Under the pieces are notes generated by a model that was given only the letters and a program-made list of their open reading frames with translations, searched no databases and was not told the DNA's origin. This document shows, piece after piece, positions 52,422-60,714 of a DNA stretch of 64,000 nucleotides. This stretch comes from RGIG4576 sp964536025 (GTDB taxonomy: Bacteria; Bacteroidota; Bacteroidia; Bacteroidales; Muribaculaceae). Every line of letters starts with the position of its first letter. Positions within the stretch are counted from its first letter, which is position 1. Where the stretch lies: the NCBI GenBank assembly GCA_964536025.1, contig CAZHXA010000002.1, positions 1 to 64,000 on the forward strand. The letters run 5' to 3'. Position numbers and translations under genes: made by a program.

Positions 52422-52453
52422 TTGTTTTATTTTGTAAAAAACATGTACTTTTG
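52422..52453 (+). promoter_or_regulatory. Promoter of the small winged-helix gene
   Basis: TTG (52422-52424) and TACTTTTG (52446-52453), spacer 21 nt, 42 nt upstream of the ATG. Confidence 0.65.
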
Positions 52454-52495
52454 CACTTGTATTAGAAAAAACACTTTTTATAATATTTAATTAAG

Positions 52496-52696
52496 ATGAA
52501 TGTAGAAATTATTGGTGAATGGGCTGGTAAAGCATGGACAGCTCTAAATGAACAAGGATCCTTGAGTGTGAAGGGCTTGAAAAAAGTAACCAAACTTAAA
52601 GAAAAAGAGCTTTATGCAGCAATAGGTTGGTTGGCTCGCGAAGGTAAATTAAACATTAGCGAAGTTGAAGACGAAATTATAATATCATTGATTTGA
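52496..52696 (+). CDS. Winged-helix protein, DUF2582 family
   Basis: A 66-residue protein folding as a single winged helix: VEIIGEWAGKAWTALNEQG, then SVKGLKKVTKLKEKELYAAIGWLAREGKL as the recognition unit, and a C-terminal strand pair EVEDEIIISL. Such small wHTH proteins (DUF2582) are widespread in Bacteroidetes; DNA binding is expected but targets are unknown. It is monocistronic, with its own promoter and terminator. Confidence 0.85.
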   Translation: MNVEIIGEWAGKAWTALNEQGSLSVKGLKKVTKLKEKELYAAIGWLAREGKLNISEVEDEIIISLI

Positions 52697-52730
52697 TGTA
52701 ATTTCATTTGATTATTGTTGAGCATTATAG

Positions 52731-52769
52731 AAAGAATGGGAAGTGTGTTATTGCTTTCCATTCTTTTTA
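52731..52769 (+). terminator. Terminator of the winged-helix gene
   Basis: AAAGAATGG (52731-52739) / CCATTCTTT (52758-52766), with additional GAAG/CTTT pairing inside, ending in TTTTT. Confidence 0.8.
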
Positions 52770-52864
52770 GTTATATGTTATCTTTAATAGAGCAAAAAGA
52801 TAGGTGAAGTTTTTTAAATCCATGTAAAAATGGACGTAAATACAAAAATATTCCAATTAAATTG

Positions 52865-52872
52865 TAACTTTG
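52865..52872 (+). promoter_or_regulatory. -7 box of purT
   Basis: TAACTTTG, 39 nt upstream of ATG 52912. It confirms that the in-frame codons upstream of 52912 are not coding. Confidence 0.55.
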
Positions 52873-52911
52873 TATTTTAAATACCAAACTTTTAAACTAA
52901 AAAGAAAACTT

Positions 52912-54108
52912 ATGGCTAAAATAGGCTCTGTAATGACCGGCGTGGGTCGCAAAGCCCTACTGCTTGGCAGTGGAGAACTCGGTAAGGAAGTTGCAATCGA
53001 ACTTATGCGTCTTGGTGTTGAAGTGGTGGCGTGTGATAAATATCCTAACGCTCCAGCTATGCAAGTGGCACATCATTTCCATGTTTTTAATATGCTTGAT
53101 GGGGAAAAACTTAGGGAAATAATTGAATTGGAACGTCCCGATCACATAATACCCGAAGTGGAAGCTATTGCTACTCCGGAACTTGTAGAACTTGAAAAAG
53201 AGGGGTATAATGTTACTCCTACAGCCAATGCTGCTTGGCTTACTATGAACCGAGAGGGAATTCGTCGTCTTGCTGCCGAAGATCTTGGCATAAAAACTTC
53301 TCGCTATAAATTTGCTTCTACTGAAGAGGAATTTCTTCGTGCAGTGGAAGAAATAGGTATTCCTTGTGTGGTTAAACCGATAATGAGTTCTTCCGGTCAT
53401 GGACAAAGTACAATAAAGAAACAAGAAGATGTAAGCTCTGCGTGGCAAATAGCTCAAGAAGGCGGTCGTGCTGGTGCCGGTAGAGTGATTGTGGAAGGAT
53501 TTGTAGATTTTGATTATGAAATAACTCTTCTCACAGTGAGAAGTATAGCCGGAACACAATATTGTGAGCCGATAGGACACATTCAAGTTGATGGTGATTA
53601 TCGATATTCATGGCAACCACAACCTATGACGCCTGCGGCATTACTAAAAGCACAGGAAATAGCGAAAAAAGTTACCGATGCTCTTGGCGGTTATGGAATC
53701 TTTGGCGTGGAAATGTTCATAAAAGAAGATGATGTGATTTTCAGTGAAGTGTCTCCACGTCCTCATGACACAGGTATGGTTACCATGATTTCACAAGATC
53801 AAAGTGAATTTGCTCTTCATGCACGAGCTTTGCTTGGGCTTCCGGTTCCTTCTATTAAATTTTATGGCCCGTCGGCTTCTCGTGCTGTGGTTGTTGAGGG
53901 TGAAACAAATCGTGTTGAATTTGATAACTTAGAACAAGTGTTGTCGGAATCCGGTGTGCAGATGAGAATTTTTGGAAAACCTGAAGTAAATGGTCATCGT
54001 CGCATGGGTGTAATTCTTGCAACCGATGAGGATGTTGAGTCAGCTCGCAAAAAGGTAGAAAGAGCCTATAATGCTCTTGTAGTTAATGTGCTTTCTCGTG
54101 GTGAATGA
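52912..54108 (+). CDS. purT: Formate-dependent phosphoribosylglycinamide formyltransferase
   Basis: A 398-residue ATP-grasp enzyme making formyl-GAR directly from formate and ATP in purine synthesis, without folate. N-terminal RKALLLGSGELGKEVAIE is the GAR-binding fold; KPIMSSSGHGQSTI is the ATP-grasp loop; FGVEMFIKEDDVIFSEVSPRPHDTGMVT supplies metal and formyl-phosphate residues (about 250-277). Full length. In an anaerobe that produces formate this may conserve folate. The start was set by the promoter box at 52865. Confidence 0.95.
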   Translation: MAKIGSVMTGVGRKALLLGSGELGKEVAIELMRLGVEVVACDKYPNAPAMQVAHHFHVFNMLDGEKLREIIELERPDHIIPEVEAIATPELVELEKEGYNVTPTANAAWLTMNREGIRRLAAEDLGIKTSRYKFASTEEEFLRAVEEIGIPCVVKPIMSSSGHGQSTIKKQEDVSSAWQIAQEGGRAGAGRVIVEGFVDFDYEITLLTVRSIAGTQYCEPIGHIQVDGDYRYSWQPQPMTPAALLKAQEIAKKVTDALGGYGIFGVEMFIKEDDVIFSEVSPRPHDTGMVTMISQDQSEFALHARALLGLPVPSIKFYGPSASRAVVVEGETNRVEFDNLEQVLSESGVQMRIFGKPEVNGHRRMGVILATDEDVESARKKVERAYNALVVNVLSRGE

Positions 54109-54135
54109 TTGATTAATTTATTTAATATATAGCAT

Positions 54136-54166
54136 AAAAAAGACTTCCTATTGGGAAGTCTTTTTT
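54136..54166. terminator. Bidirectional terminator between purT and the TlpA-type gene
   Basis: AAAAAAGACTTCC / GGAAGTCTTTTTT perfect 13-bp stem with a five-base loop. Confidence 0.9.
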
Positions 54167-54192
54167 ATATGTTTTATTTTGAAACGAGTTTA

Positions 54193-55197
54193 TTATTTGT
54201 TCATTTCAGCATCAACTGTGGCTTTCAAGTCCTCTCCTTGTTTACCACGAGAAATGATAGTTCCGTCGGGAGAGAATAATATGATGTGGGGAATGCCTGA
54301 AATTCCATATAGGTCGGTAGGAATGGCTTGTGCATCAAGAATTACTGGCCATTCAATATTTAATTCTTCCATAGCCTTCTTAGTGTCTTCAACTTTATCC
54401 CACACTGCAACACCAAGCACGGTCAAGCCGTTATTTTTGTGCTTGTCAAGAATTTGCTTTATAACAGGAATTTCTCTACGGCAAGGACCACACCAACTTG
54501 CCCAAAAATCAACTAAAACGTAGTTGCCTTTTCCTACAAAATCGGAAAGTTTTTGTTCGGTACCATCGGCAGCCTTAATTGTGAAATCTGTAAATGGTTT
54601 GCCTTCACCTGTAAGTTCCAATTGGTTGAATGCTTTTACTTGTTTTGCAATTCGGTCGTAATTTATATAGTTTGCTGGTGCATTAGCTAATGCAGAATCA
54701 AGTTGTGCTTTGTTTTCATATTTGTAGAACATTGATTGAACGAAAGCATAATAACCTACAGGATTTTCCTTATTTGCTTCGTAGTTTTTGTCAAGAGTGT
54801 TAATGAAGTTTACAAACTTAACAGAGTCGTTAACTGTAATATCTTTCATTACGGCTCCCAATTCGTTGTTGAATTCTTCAAATTTTGCATTCAATGGAGT
54901 TCCTGAAGCCTTTCCTAAAGTATCAATTGTTATATCACCCGGTTCAACGATGAATTGCATGCGACCTTTGCCTGTAGCAAGTCTTGCAACAAAAGGGGTG
55001 TCTACAACGCCTTCAAAGCGAACGCATTGATTGTTTATTTTGGCACTGTCAAGCGTTTCTCCGTTGTCGTAATTCATAAGGTAAACTGTATTGCCGTCAT
55101 TATCGGCGTTTTTAAATACTGCAGTTACTGAGTACTTGTTGTTTTCGCATGACATCATGGTTAATGTTGCCAATGCCATAAAAAATAATTTTTTCAT
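54193..55197 (-). CDS. TlpA-family thioredoxin lipoprotein with DUF4369-like N-terminal domain
   Basis: A 334-residue lipoprotein. The lipobox TLTMMSC puts the acylated Cys at residue 16. Residues ~20-110 are a DUF4369-like beta domain (YSVTAVFKNADNDGNTVYL), followed by a helical linker. The thioredoxin domain (~200-334) has WASWCGPCRREIPV with the CxxC redox site, and the cis-Pro is in GISGIPHIILF. Such proteins are periplasm-facing disulfide reductases. The leader is ~280 nt and contains a terminator-like hairpin. Confidence 0.9.
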   Translation of the reverse strand: MKKLFFMALATLTMMSCENNKYSVTAVFKNADNDGNTVYLMNYDNGETLDSAKINNQCVRFEGVVDTPFVARLATGKGRMQFIVEPGDITIDTLGKASGTPLNAKFEEFNNELGAVMKDITVNDSVKFVNFINTLDKNYEANKENPVGYYAFVQSMFYKYENKAQLDSALANAPANYINYDRIAKQVKAFNQLELTGEGKPFTDFTIKAADGTEQKLSDFVGKGNYVLVDFWASWCGPCRREIPVIKQILDKHKNNGLTVLGVAVWDKVEDTKKAMEELNIEWPVILDAQAIPTDLYGISGIPHIILFSPDGTIISRGKQGEDLKATVDAEMNK

Positions 55198-55319
55198 TTG
55201 ATTTTGTTTATTTATTGTGATTTATTTTCTTGTTGGCAAAGATACATAAGCATTTTGATTTATAATGCTCAAATTTATTATTTTTTGGCAACGGTTTCCT
55301 AATTTTTTTTGAAAGGTAG

Positions 55320-55489
55320 GTATATAAAAAATCAAATCCTCGACTCACGCCGAAGATCCTCATTCAGTATTAATCTTTTAATACTATTTACATAAACCAT
55401 AAAACTAAATCTTTAAAACTAATGTCATCTCGACATTTGGTTTTAGAATAACCTTAAAACTATTACCATGAAAACTTGATGCAAAAGTA
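55320..55489 (-). promoter_or_regulatory. Copy A of a repeated promoter-leader-terminator module
   Basis: Minus strand: -7 box TACTTTTG (55482-55489) within TATTACTTTTGCAT; conserved TTTTAAGGTTA about 35 nt downstream; then the hairpin ATCTTCG / CGAGGAT (one G-T, 8-base loop, ~55337-55358) followed by TTTGATTTTTT. This covers most of the 409-nt gap between the TlpA-type and DUF4465 genes. It may give a ~150-nt small RNA or an attenuated leader of the TlpA-type gene. Copy B is at 60715-60833. Confidence 0.45.
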
Positions 55490-55552
55490 ATACTTTTATG
55501 TTATATAACATAATTTATGCTGAATAAAATACTCTTATATAACATCTTTTAA

Positions 55553-55592
55553 CTAAAATGAGCCGAAATTATACAGAATTTGGCTCATTTCA
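55553..55592 (-). terminator. Terminator of murI-DUF4465 operon
   Basis: On the minus strand AAATGAGCC / GGCTCATTT 9-bp stem with a 17-base loop, followed by TAGTT; 15 nt after the DUF4465 stop codon. Confidence 0.7.
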
Positions 55593-55606
55593 TATCGTTT
55601 TTGTGA

Positions 55607-56392
55607 TTAAATGGCTTTTATTGTCAATCGATCAATTGCAAAAAAAGTTGGAGTGTTTATGCCCCATTGTCCCTTGTCGCTTGAGTCCATTTGGAAATAG
55701 ATACCAACAACTTCGCCAAGTTCTTCAAGATTTACATATTCCCACGTGTTTACCGGTTTTGAGTTTTCATTGGTGTAATTTGCCAAATCGAATGTTACAG
55801 GACCGGTTTTCGTTCCGTTAGCTGTAATTCCATAGATAAGCAGACGAAAGTAATCTCCTGTAGTAAATACTTTGGAATAAGCCGAACCGTTTATCATTGT
55901 ATAATAAGCATAAGTGGTGTTTGTAACATAAACCGATTGCGGAATGAATGTGTTTACATTCGTGATTGCTTTGTAAGAGATTGTACACGATGCAGAATTT
56001 AACTCTATATTATTGGATTCGCTTGAATTCCAGTAAGAAACGAAATAAGGTGTTCCTGTTCCCGATAATCCACCTCCGGTGATGGCTGTGTTTTGATGTT
56101 CCAGCCAAGAGAATGGTTCTGAATAATCGTTGGTGTCATTGTTTCGAGAAGCAATAAATCCACTCCAAAAATTATAATCAGGCATTGCTTCGTGAGAAAA
56201 CACCAAGTCTTGAGATATTATTTTTGAACCTTCGGTCACTGCTTCGTTCCACACACCATTATCATCGTAGGATAATTGCGTTTGATTTAAGAAAACAGTA
56301 ATAGTGTTGTTGTCATCATCATTTTTGTCACATGAAGTTAAAACTAATGCAACAAAAAGAAAATAAAGTGAAAATTTAATTAATTTGTTCAT
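55607..56392 (-). CDS. DUF4465 lipoprotein
   Basis: A 261-residue lipoprotein with lipobox VLTSC (Cys ~21) and Asp/Asn-rich linker. The body matches DUF4465: WNEAVTEGSKIISQDLVFSHEAMPDYNFWSGFIASRNND (about 43-82), SYWNSSESNNIEL, and NTWEYVNLEELGEVVGIYFQMDSSDKGQWGINTPTFFAID near the end. These proteins are probably surface-located carbohydrate- or ligand-binding beta-sandwiches. It starts only 5 nt after murI, an unusual partner for a racemase. Confidence 0.82.
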   Translation of the reverse strand: MNKLIKFSLYFLFVALVLTSCDKNDDDNNTITVFLNQTQLSYDDNGVWNEAVTEGSKIISQDLVFSHEAMPDYNFWSGFIASRNNDTNDYSEPFSWLEHQNTAITGGGLSGTGTPYFVSYWNSSESNNIELNSASCTISYKAITNVNTFIPQSVYVTNTTYAYYTMINGSAYSKVFTTGDYFRLLIYGITANGTKTGPVTFDLANYTNENSKPVNTWEYVNLEELGEVVGIYFQMDSSDKGQWGINTPTFFAIDRLTIKAI

Positions 56393-56397
56393 GGGTT

Positions 56398-57234
56398 TTA
56401 TAAATTTATATGTTTTGATTTGATTTGTTCTTTAAGAAATACCGAAGCCATTCCATTGAATTTATCTTCGTCTTCGGTGGTTAGATAAGTGCAAGTTCCG
56501 TTTTTTGAACATTTGTTTTCGATTTCGATATGACGTTGCAAATAACTACTCAAACTGTCAGCCACAATACCTCCTTGCTCAATAATTTGTATATCTTTGG
56601 GCATGTATTGTCGTATTTTATTTATTAATAAAGGATAATGTGTACAGCCTAAAATAACGCTGTCGATGTTATTGTTGAGAGATAGTAATTCGTTGATATA
56701 TTTTTTTACGAAATAATCGGCACCATCTTCATTAGCTTCAAGATTTTCCACAAGAGGAACCCATAAAGGGCAGCTTTGGGAATAAACATTGAAAGAAGGA
56801 TATAATTTGCTTATTTCCATGTCGTAAGATTTGCTTTGAATGGTTCCGCTTGTTCCTAAAATGCCTATATTTCCAGATTGTGAAATTTCTCCTATTTTTT
56901 CGACGGTAGGGCGTATTACGCCTAAAACACGTTTGTGTGTGTCAATTTTTGGAAGGTCGTTTTGTTGAATTGTTCTAAGTGCTTTAGCTGAAGCTGTATT
57001 ACAAGCAAGAATTACAAGATTGCATCCATGTTCAAACAGATATTTAACAGCTTCGAGAGTGAATCGATAAACAATATTGAACGATCTAGGACCATAAGGA
57101 GCACGGGCATTATCTCCTAAATATAAATAGTCGTATTGTGGTAATTTTTCTCTTATTGCGTTTAGAATCGTGAGACCTCCATATCCTGAATCAAAAACCC
57201 CTATCGGACCTATATTGACGTTGTTTTGTTCCAT
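56398..57234 (-). CDS. murI: Glutamate racemase
   Basis: A 278-residue cofactor-independent racemase supplying D-glutamate for peptidoglycan. IGVFDSGYGGLTIL provides Asp and the first substrate loop; LACNTASAKALR contains catalytic Cys 1; GTSGTIQS and LGCTHYPLL contain Cys 2 and the His. The start at 57234 follows the TATCTTTG box at 57253-57260 and drops an upstream 30-codon extension. It forms an operon with the DUF4465 gene. Confidence 0.95.
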   Translation of the reverse strand: MEQNNVNIGPIGVFDSGYGGLTILNAIREKLPQYDYLYLGDNARAPYGPRSFNIVYRFTLEAVKYLFEHGCNLVILACNTASAKALRTIQQNDLPKIDTHKRVLGVIRPTVEKIGEISQSGNIGILGTSGTIQSKSYDMEISKLYPSFNVYSQSCPLWVPLVENLEANEDGADYFVKKYINELLSLNNNIDSVILGCTHYPLLINKIRQYMPKDIQIIEQGGIVADSLSSYLQRHIEIENKCSKNGTCTYLTTEDEDKFNGMASVFLKEQIKSKHINL

Positions 57235-57252
57235 AGTGATGTATTTTTTTTG

Positions 57253-57260
57253 CAAAGATA
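57253..57260 (-). promoter_or_regulatory. -7 box of murI
   Basis: TATCTTTG followed by C on the minus strand, 18 nt upstream of the ATG. The rest of the 319-nt gap to rplS holds the divergent rplS promoter and leader. Confidence 0.6.
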
Positions 57261-57437
57261 GTTGATTTAAATTTAAAATAGAAAAATCATAAATTTCATG
57301 TAATATGATATTTGTGGTTAACACAATTTTTTTACATTTCTACTAAAGATAATGTATTGACAAAGGTGATAATAACGTTATACTTTGTATAAGTCTGTTA
57401 CTCTGAATGAAAAAGTAATTATGGATAGGAAAAAGTT

Positions 57438-57468
57438 TTGCTAAATTGGGAAAAAAACAGTAACTTTG
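57438..57468 (+). promoter_or_regulatory. rplS promoter
   Basis: TTG (57438-57440) and TAACTTTG (57461-57468) with a 20-nt spacer, followed by CA. Confidence 0.75.
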
Positions 57469-57473
57469 CACCG

Positions 57474-57522
57474 CTTTTACAATCGCTGGCAGGAAAATGA
57501 GTGGCCTGTTATGTTGTAAGGG
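57474..57522 (+). promoter_or_regulatory. Structured leader of rplS (candidate autogenous control element)
   Basis: CTTTTACAA (57474-57482) pairs with TTGTAAGGG (57514-57522), including G-T pairs. Above a small internal loop TGGCAGG (57487-57493) pairs with CCTGTTA (57505-57511). The two-tier hairpin at the 5' end of the mRNA is followed by ~30 nt before the ATG. Such leaders often bind the encoded ribosomal protein; this is inference. Confidence 0.5.
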
Positions 57523-57553
57523 TTTATGTAAAACATTTTTAATTTAACAAGAA

Positions 57554-57922
57554 ATGGTAGACTTAATTAAGGTCGCAGAAGACGCTTTCGCTACAGGAAA
57601 GCAACATCCTGAATTTAACGCAGGTGATACAATCACAGTAGCTTATCGTATTAAAGAAGGTAACAAAGAACGTATACAGCAATATCGTGGTGTTGTTATC
57701 AAAGTTACTGGAGAAGGAGCAAAGAAGCGTTTCACAGTGCGTAAAATCAGTGACAACGGTGTAGGTGTAGAAAGAATTTTCCCAATGGAATCTCCTTTCA
57801 TTGACAGCATCACTGTAAACCGTTATGGTAAAGTGCGTCGTGCAAAACTTTATTACTTGCGTGCTCTTACAGGTAAGAAAGCTCGTATTAAAGAACGTCG
57901 CGTAATCAACAAGGAAGCGTAA
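57554..57922 (+). CDS. rplS: Ribosomal protein bL19
   Basis: A 122-residue large-subunit protein located at the subunit interface. GDTITVAYRIKEGNKERIQQYRGVVI (about 23-48) and the signature NGVGVERIFPMESP with YYLRALTGKKARIKERR at the C-terminus are diagnostic. Codon use is strongly optimised. It is monocistronic with a structured leader and a strong terminator. Confidence 0.98.
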   Translation: MVDLIKVAEDAFATGKQHPEFNAGDTITVAYRIKEGNKERIQQYRGVVIKVTGEGAKKRFTVRKISDNGVGVERIFPMESPFIDSITVNRYGKVRRAKLYYLRALTGKKARIKERRVINKEA

Positions 57923-57944
57923 GAAAAAATCAAGCTAACTTTAT

Positions 57945-57979
57945 AAAAAAGCTATTCTATCATATAGGATAGCTTTTTT
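57945..57979 (+). terminator. Terminator of rplS
   Basis: AAAAAAGCTATTCTAT / ATAGGATAGCTTTTTT 16-bp stem (one G-T) with loop CAT. Confidence 0.9.
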
Positions 57980-58049
57980 TGTGTTTATATCTCAAATTTT
58001 GGCTTGGTAGATATTTAGAGGGAATAGAGTTTTGGTATTTATTTGTATA

Positions 58050-58089
58050 TTAAAAAAGAAAGTGCGGTTATTTTAATGACAACCGCACT
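58050..58089 (-). terminator. Terminator of the DUF2795 gene
   Basis: On the minus strand AGTGCGGTT / AACCGCACT perfect 9-bp stem, followed by TTCTTTTTT. Confidence 0.85.
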
Positions 58090-58117
58090 CACTTTGCTTT
58101 ATAAGCAGTATTCCTTC

Positions 58118-58339
58118 TTAATATTCTTCTTCGTCGAAGAAGAAGTCGTCTTTGCTTGGATAATCAGGCCAAATGTCTTCTATACATTCATAAGTATCGC
58201 CTTCATCTTCCATTTCTTGTAGATTTTCAATTACTTCAAGAGGTGCACCCGAACGCATTGCATAATCAATAAGCTCTTCTTTTGTTGCGGGCCATGGTGC
58301 ATCTTCAAGTTTTGTAGCAAGTTCCAATGTCCAATACAT
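58118..58339 (-). CDS. Small acidic DUF2795 protein
   Basis: A 73-residue protein. MYWTLELATKLEDAPWPATKEELIDYAMRSG (start of the protein, quoted in part elsewhere as DUF2795) is strongly conserved in Bacteroidetes; the C-terminus is very acidic and aromatic (DDFFFDEEEY). The DUF2795 fold is a small helical domain of unknown function. It has its own terminator and lies 94 nt after the adenosyltransferase gene. Confidence 0.85.
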   Translation of the reverse strand: MYWTLELATKLEDAPWPATKEELIDYAMRSGAPLEVIENLQEMEDEGDTYECIEDIWPDYPSKDDFFFDEEEY

Positions 58340-58433
58340 AACTATTCTTTTAAATTTGATTTTATTTCGGTGTTTTTTTGCCCTTTTTAAGGACTTTATA
58401 AATTTCGCGCAAAAATACGGAATATTTGGATAG

Positions 58434-58991
58434 TTAGCACTTCTTATTCCATAAATTTTCAGGAATTTCTCGCTTTATATTGTTAAATCTTGCAAAAACG
58501 AAGAAAAAATCGCTCAAACGATTCAAATATTTCACTATGAGGGGAGAAATATAGCTTTCGTCCGACAATTCAACCACACGTCGTTCGGCTCGGCGTGTGG
58601 TTGTGCGACATAAATCAGATAAAGATGCTTCCATACAGCCTCCGGGAAGAACAAAGTTGTTTACCACAGGCAATTTGTCTTGTATCTTGTCAATAGCATC
58701 TTCTATTTTTTTTATGTCTTCTTCGTTTAATCCAAATGGTGCGGTTTCATTGTTCTCCGGGTTGTCTGTTGCGAGGTAGCAACCTATGTTAAATAATTTG
58801 TTTTGCATTATAGCCAAGAAGTCGTTCCATTCTTGTGATGTTGACTTTATGATAGCCGATAACATTCCTACGCACGAATTAACTTCATCTATTGTTCCGT
58901 AGGCTTCGATGCGTAAGCCATATTTTTTGATTCTTTTTCCTCCTACGAGTGATGTGGTTCCTGTGTCGCCACCTTTGGTGTAAACTTTCAT
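58434..58991 (-). CDS. Cob(I)yrinic acid a,c-diamide adenosyltransferase (PduO/MMAB type)
   Basis: A 185-residue ATP:corrinoid adenosyltransferase. The N-terminal YTKGGDTGTTSLVGGKR binds ATP; AYGTIDEVNSCVGML, LPGGCMEASLSDLCRTTTRRAERRVV (about 121-146) and NRLSDFFFVFAR are PduO-type motifs. It makes adenosylcobalamin for B12-dependent enzymes such as methylmalonyl-CoA mutase, or salvages corrinoids. It is the last gene of the aldolase-LOG-PduO operon, 16 nt after the LOG gene. Confidence 0.92.
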   Translation of the reverse strand: MKVYTKGGDTGTTSLVGGKRIKKYGLRIEAYGTIDEVNSCVGMLSAIIKSTSQEWNDFLAIMQNKLFNIGCYLATDNPENNETAPFGLNEEDIKKIEDAIDKIQDKLPVVNNFVLPGGCMEASLSDLCRTTTRRAERRVVELSDESYISPLIVKYLNRLSDFFFVFARFNNIKREIPENLWNKKC

Positions 58992-59007
58992 TTTTTTGTG
59001 TTGTGTT

Positions 59008-59553
59008 TTATTTGGTTAATTTTTCAAGTTCGTTCAGCATTTCGGTAACTGTTTTTACTTCTGCTATAGACTTCATGATGTCGCCATGAGCAAACGGAGA
59101 AGTGGCAGTTGTGGCTATTTGCTTGATTTGCCAATCAAAAACACCGTTCATGTTTACTATGATGATTTTTTTGTCGTTGGCTGCAGATATGTTGTGTGAT
59201 AACGTTGCAAGGAACTCGTCAAGAGTACCTATGCCTCCGGGTAATACCACAAATACGTCGCCTGTTTCAATCATGTGTGCTTTGCGGTCGTTTAGGTCGG
59301 TGGTGGTGATTAGTTCATCGTTTAGCTCCGAACGACGATATAAAAACATTTTCGGGATTATGCCTACCACACGTCCGCCGTTGTCGTGAGTGGCTTGTGC
59401 CGTGATACGCATCAAGCCGGCGTGTACGCCTCCGTAAATGAGTGAAAAACCGTTTATTCCTATCCATTTGCCGAGTTCTTCGGCACAGTATTTATATTCT
59501 TGAGGTATGTTTTCTCTTGAAGAACAATATACTGTTATATTTTTGTTTTCCAT
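59008..59553 (-). CDS. LOG family protein (TIGR00730)
   Basis: A 181-residue Rossmann-like protein with VYCSSRENIP at the N-terminus, LIYGGVHAGLM, and the signature PGGIGTLDEFLATLS. Family members hydrolyse nucleoside monophosphates to a base and ribose phosphate; the cytokinin-activating LOG enzymes gave the name, and older annotation as lysine decarboxylase is not supported. It lies between the threonine aldolase and PduO genes with 16-17 nt gaps. Confidence 0.9.
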   Translation of the reverse strand: MENKNITVYCSSRENIPQEYKYCAEELGKWIGINGFSLIYGGVHAGLMRITAQATHDNGGRVVGIIPKMFLYRRSELNDELITTTDLNDRKAHMIETGDVFVVLPGGIGTLDEFLATLSHNISAANDKKIIIVNMNGVFDWQIKQIATTATSPFAHGDIMKSIAEVKTVTEMLNELEKLTK

Positions 59554-59570
59554 TTATTTTCCCTTTCCGA

Positions 59571-60596
59571 TTATAAATAACTGATAAGTTCATCAACTTG
59601 TTCATCGGTTGTTGCCCAACTTGTGGCAAATCTTATAACAGAGTGATTGGCTCCCACTTTTTCTATGAAGTTAAATCCTACGTTTTTGGCTAACTCGGCA
59701 ACTTTGGAGTCTTCAAATACCACGAATTGTTGGTTGGTTGTAGAATCAAGATATATGGGGTATCCTTTTTCTTCGATAGCTTTGCGTAGTCGCATGGCTT
59801 GTTTTACACCGTTTTCTGATATTTTTAAATATAAATCGTCGGTGAATAATGTATCAAATTGAATTCCGAGCAACCAACCTTTTGCAAGTAGTCCGCAGCG
59901 GTTTTTTATGGAGCCTCTTGTCATGTGTATGTCTTTGTTCAATATTACCACAGCTTCGCCAAATAAGGCACCTACTTTGGTCCCTCCTATATAGAAAGCA
60001 TCGCAAAGTCGAGCCATGTCGGGCAAAGTTACATCGTTGTCGGGAGCAGTTAAAGCATATCCGAGACGGGCACCATCTATATAAAGCATTTGATTATATT
60101 TGTTGCACACTTTTCTTATATCGTATAGTTCGGCAAGTGAATATATGGTACCATATTCGGTGGGGTTGGATATATACACCATTTTAGGCACAACGACGTG
60201 TTCTTCTCCGTAAGCATCCGAAGTAGCTTCTTTCAAGTATTGTGCTAAAGCCATAGCCGAGATTTTACCTTCTTTGCAGTCCATAGGCAACACGCGATGA
60301 CCGCAAGCCTCAATGGCTCCGGCTTCGTGTAGAAATATGTGTCCGCTTTGAGGTGAAATTACCCCTTCGTTATGTCTTAAGATAGAATCTATCACGATGG
60401 CATTGGTTTGAGTCCCTCCCACGAGAAAGTGAATTCTCGCATCGGGTGCATTGCATGCTCTTGCAATTTTTTCGCGAGCCGAAGCACAATAATCATCGTG
60501 TCCGTATCCCGGATTTTTGTCAAAATTGATTTCAGAAAGACGTTTAAGAATGGCAGGATGTGCACCTTCCATATAATCGCTGTTGAACTTTACCAT
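59571..60596 (-). CDS. Low-specificity threonine aldolase-like PLP enzyme
   Basis: A 341-residue fold-type I PLP enzyme of the beta-eliminating lyase/threonine aldolase group. FNSDYMEGAHPAIL starts the protein; VGGTQTNAIV and SGHIFLHEAGAIEACGHRVLP form the cofactor site; YIDGARLGYAL contains the Asp; YIGGTKVGALFGEAVV has the Schiff-base Lys. It cleaves threonine or allo-threonine to glycine and acetaldehyde. The ATG at 60596 is used; longer in-frame starts would run into leader hairpins. Confidence 0.88.
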   Translation of the reverse strand: MVKFNSDYMEGAHPAILKRLSEINFDKNPGYGHDDYCASAREKIARACNAPDARIHFLVGGTQTNAIVIDSILRHNEGVISPQSGHIFLHEAGAIEACGHRVLPMDCKEGKISAMALAQYLKEATSDAYGEEHVVVPKMVYISNPTEYGTIYSLAELYDIRKVCNKYNQMLYIDGARLGYALTAPDNDVTLPDMARLCDAFYIGGTKVGALFGEAVVILNKDIHMTRGSIKNRCGLLAKGWLLGIQFDTLFTDDLYLKISENGVKQAMRLRKAIEEKGYPIYLDSTTNQQFVVFEDSKVAELAKNVGFNFIEKVGANHSVIRFATSWATTDEQVDELISYL

Positions 60597-60622
60597 AAGT
60601 ATCTTATTTTCTTGATAAAAAG

Positions 60623-60658
60623 ACCGAAAGAATATTCTTGTGTTATATTTTCTTCGGT
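60623..60658 (-). promoter_or_regulatory. Second leader hairpin before the threonine aldolase gene
   Basis: On the minus strand ACCGAA / TTCGGT with AT-rich inner pairing, followed by CTTTTT, ~25 nt before the ATG. It looks terminator-like, so aldolase expression may be attenuated. Confidence 0.4.
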
Positions 60659-60714
60659 TTGATATATATTGTGCGAAATTACAAAAAATCATGAAAAATA
60701 GGGCTTGACTTGAT

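Noticed and set aside
57235..57324. 30-codon extension of murI
   Set aside because: It runs through the TATCTTTG promoter box; family similarity begins at the downstream ATG.
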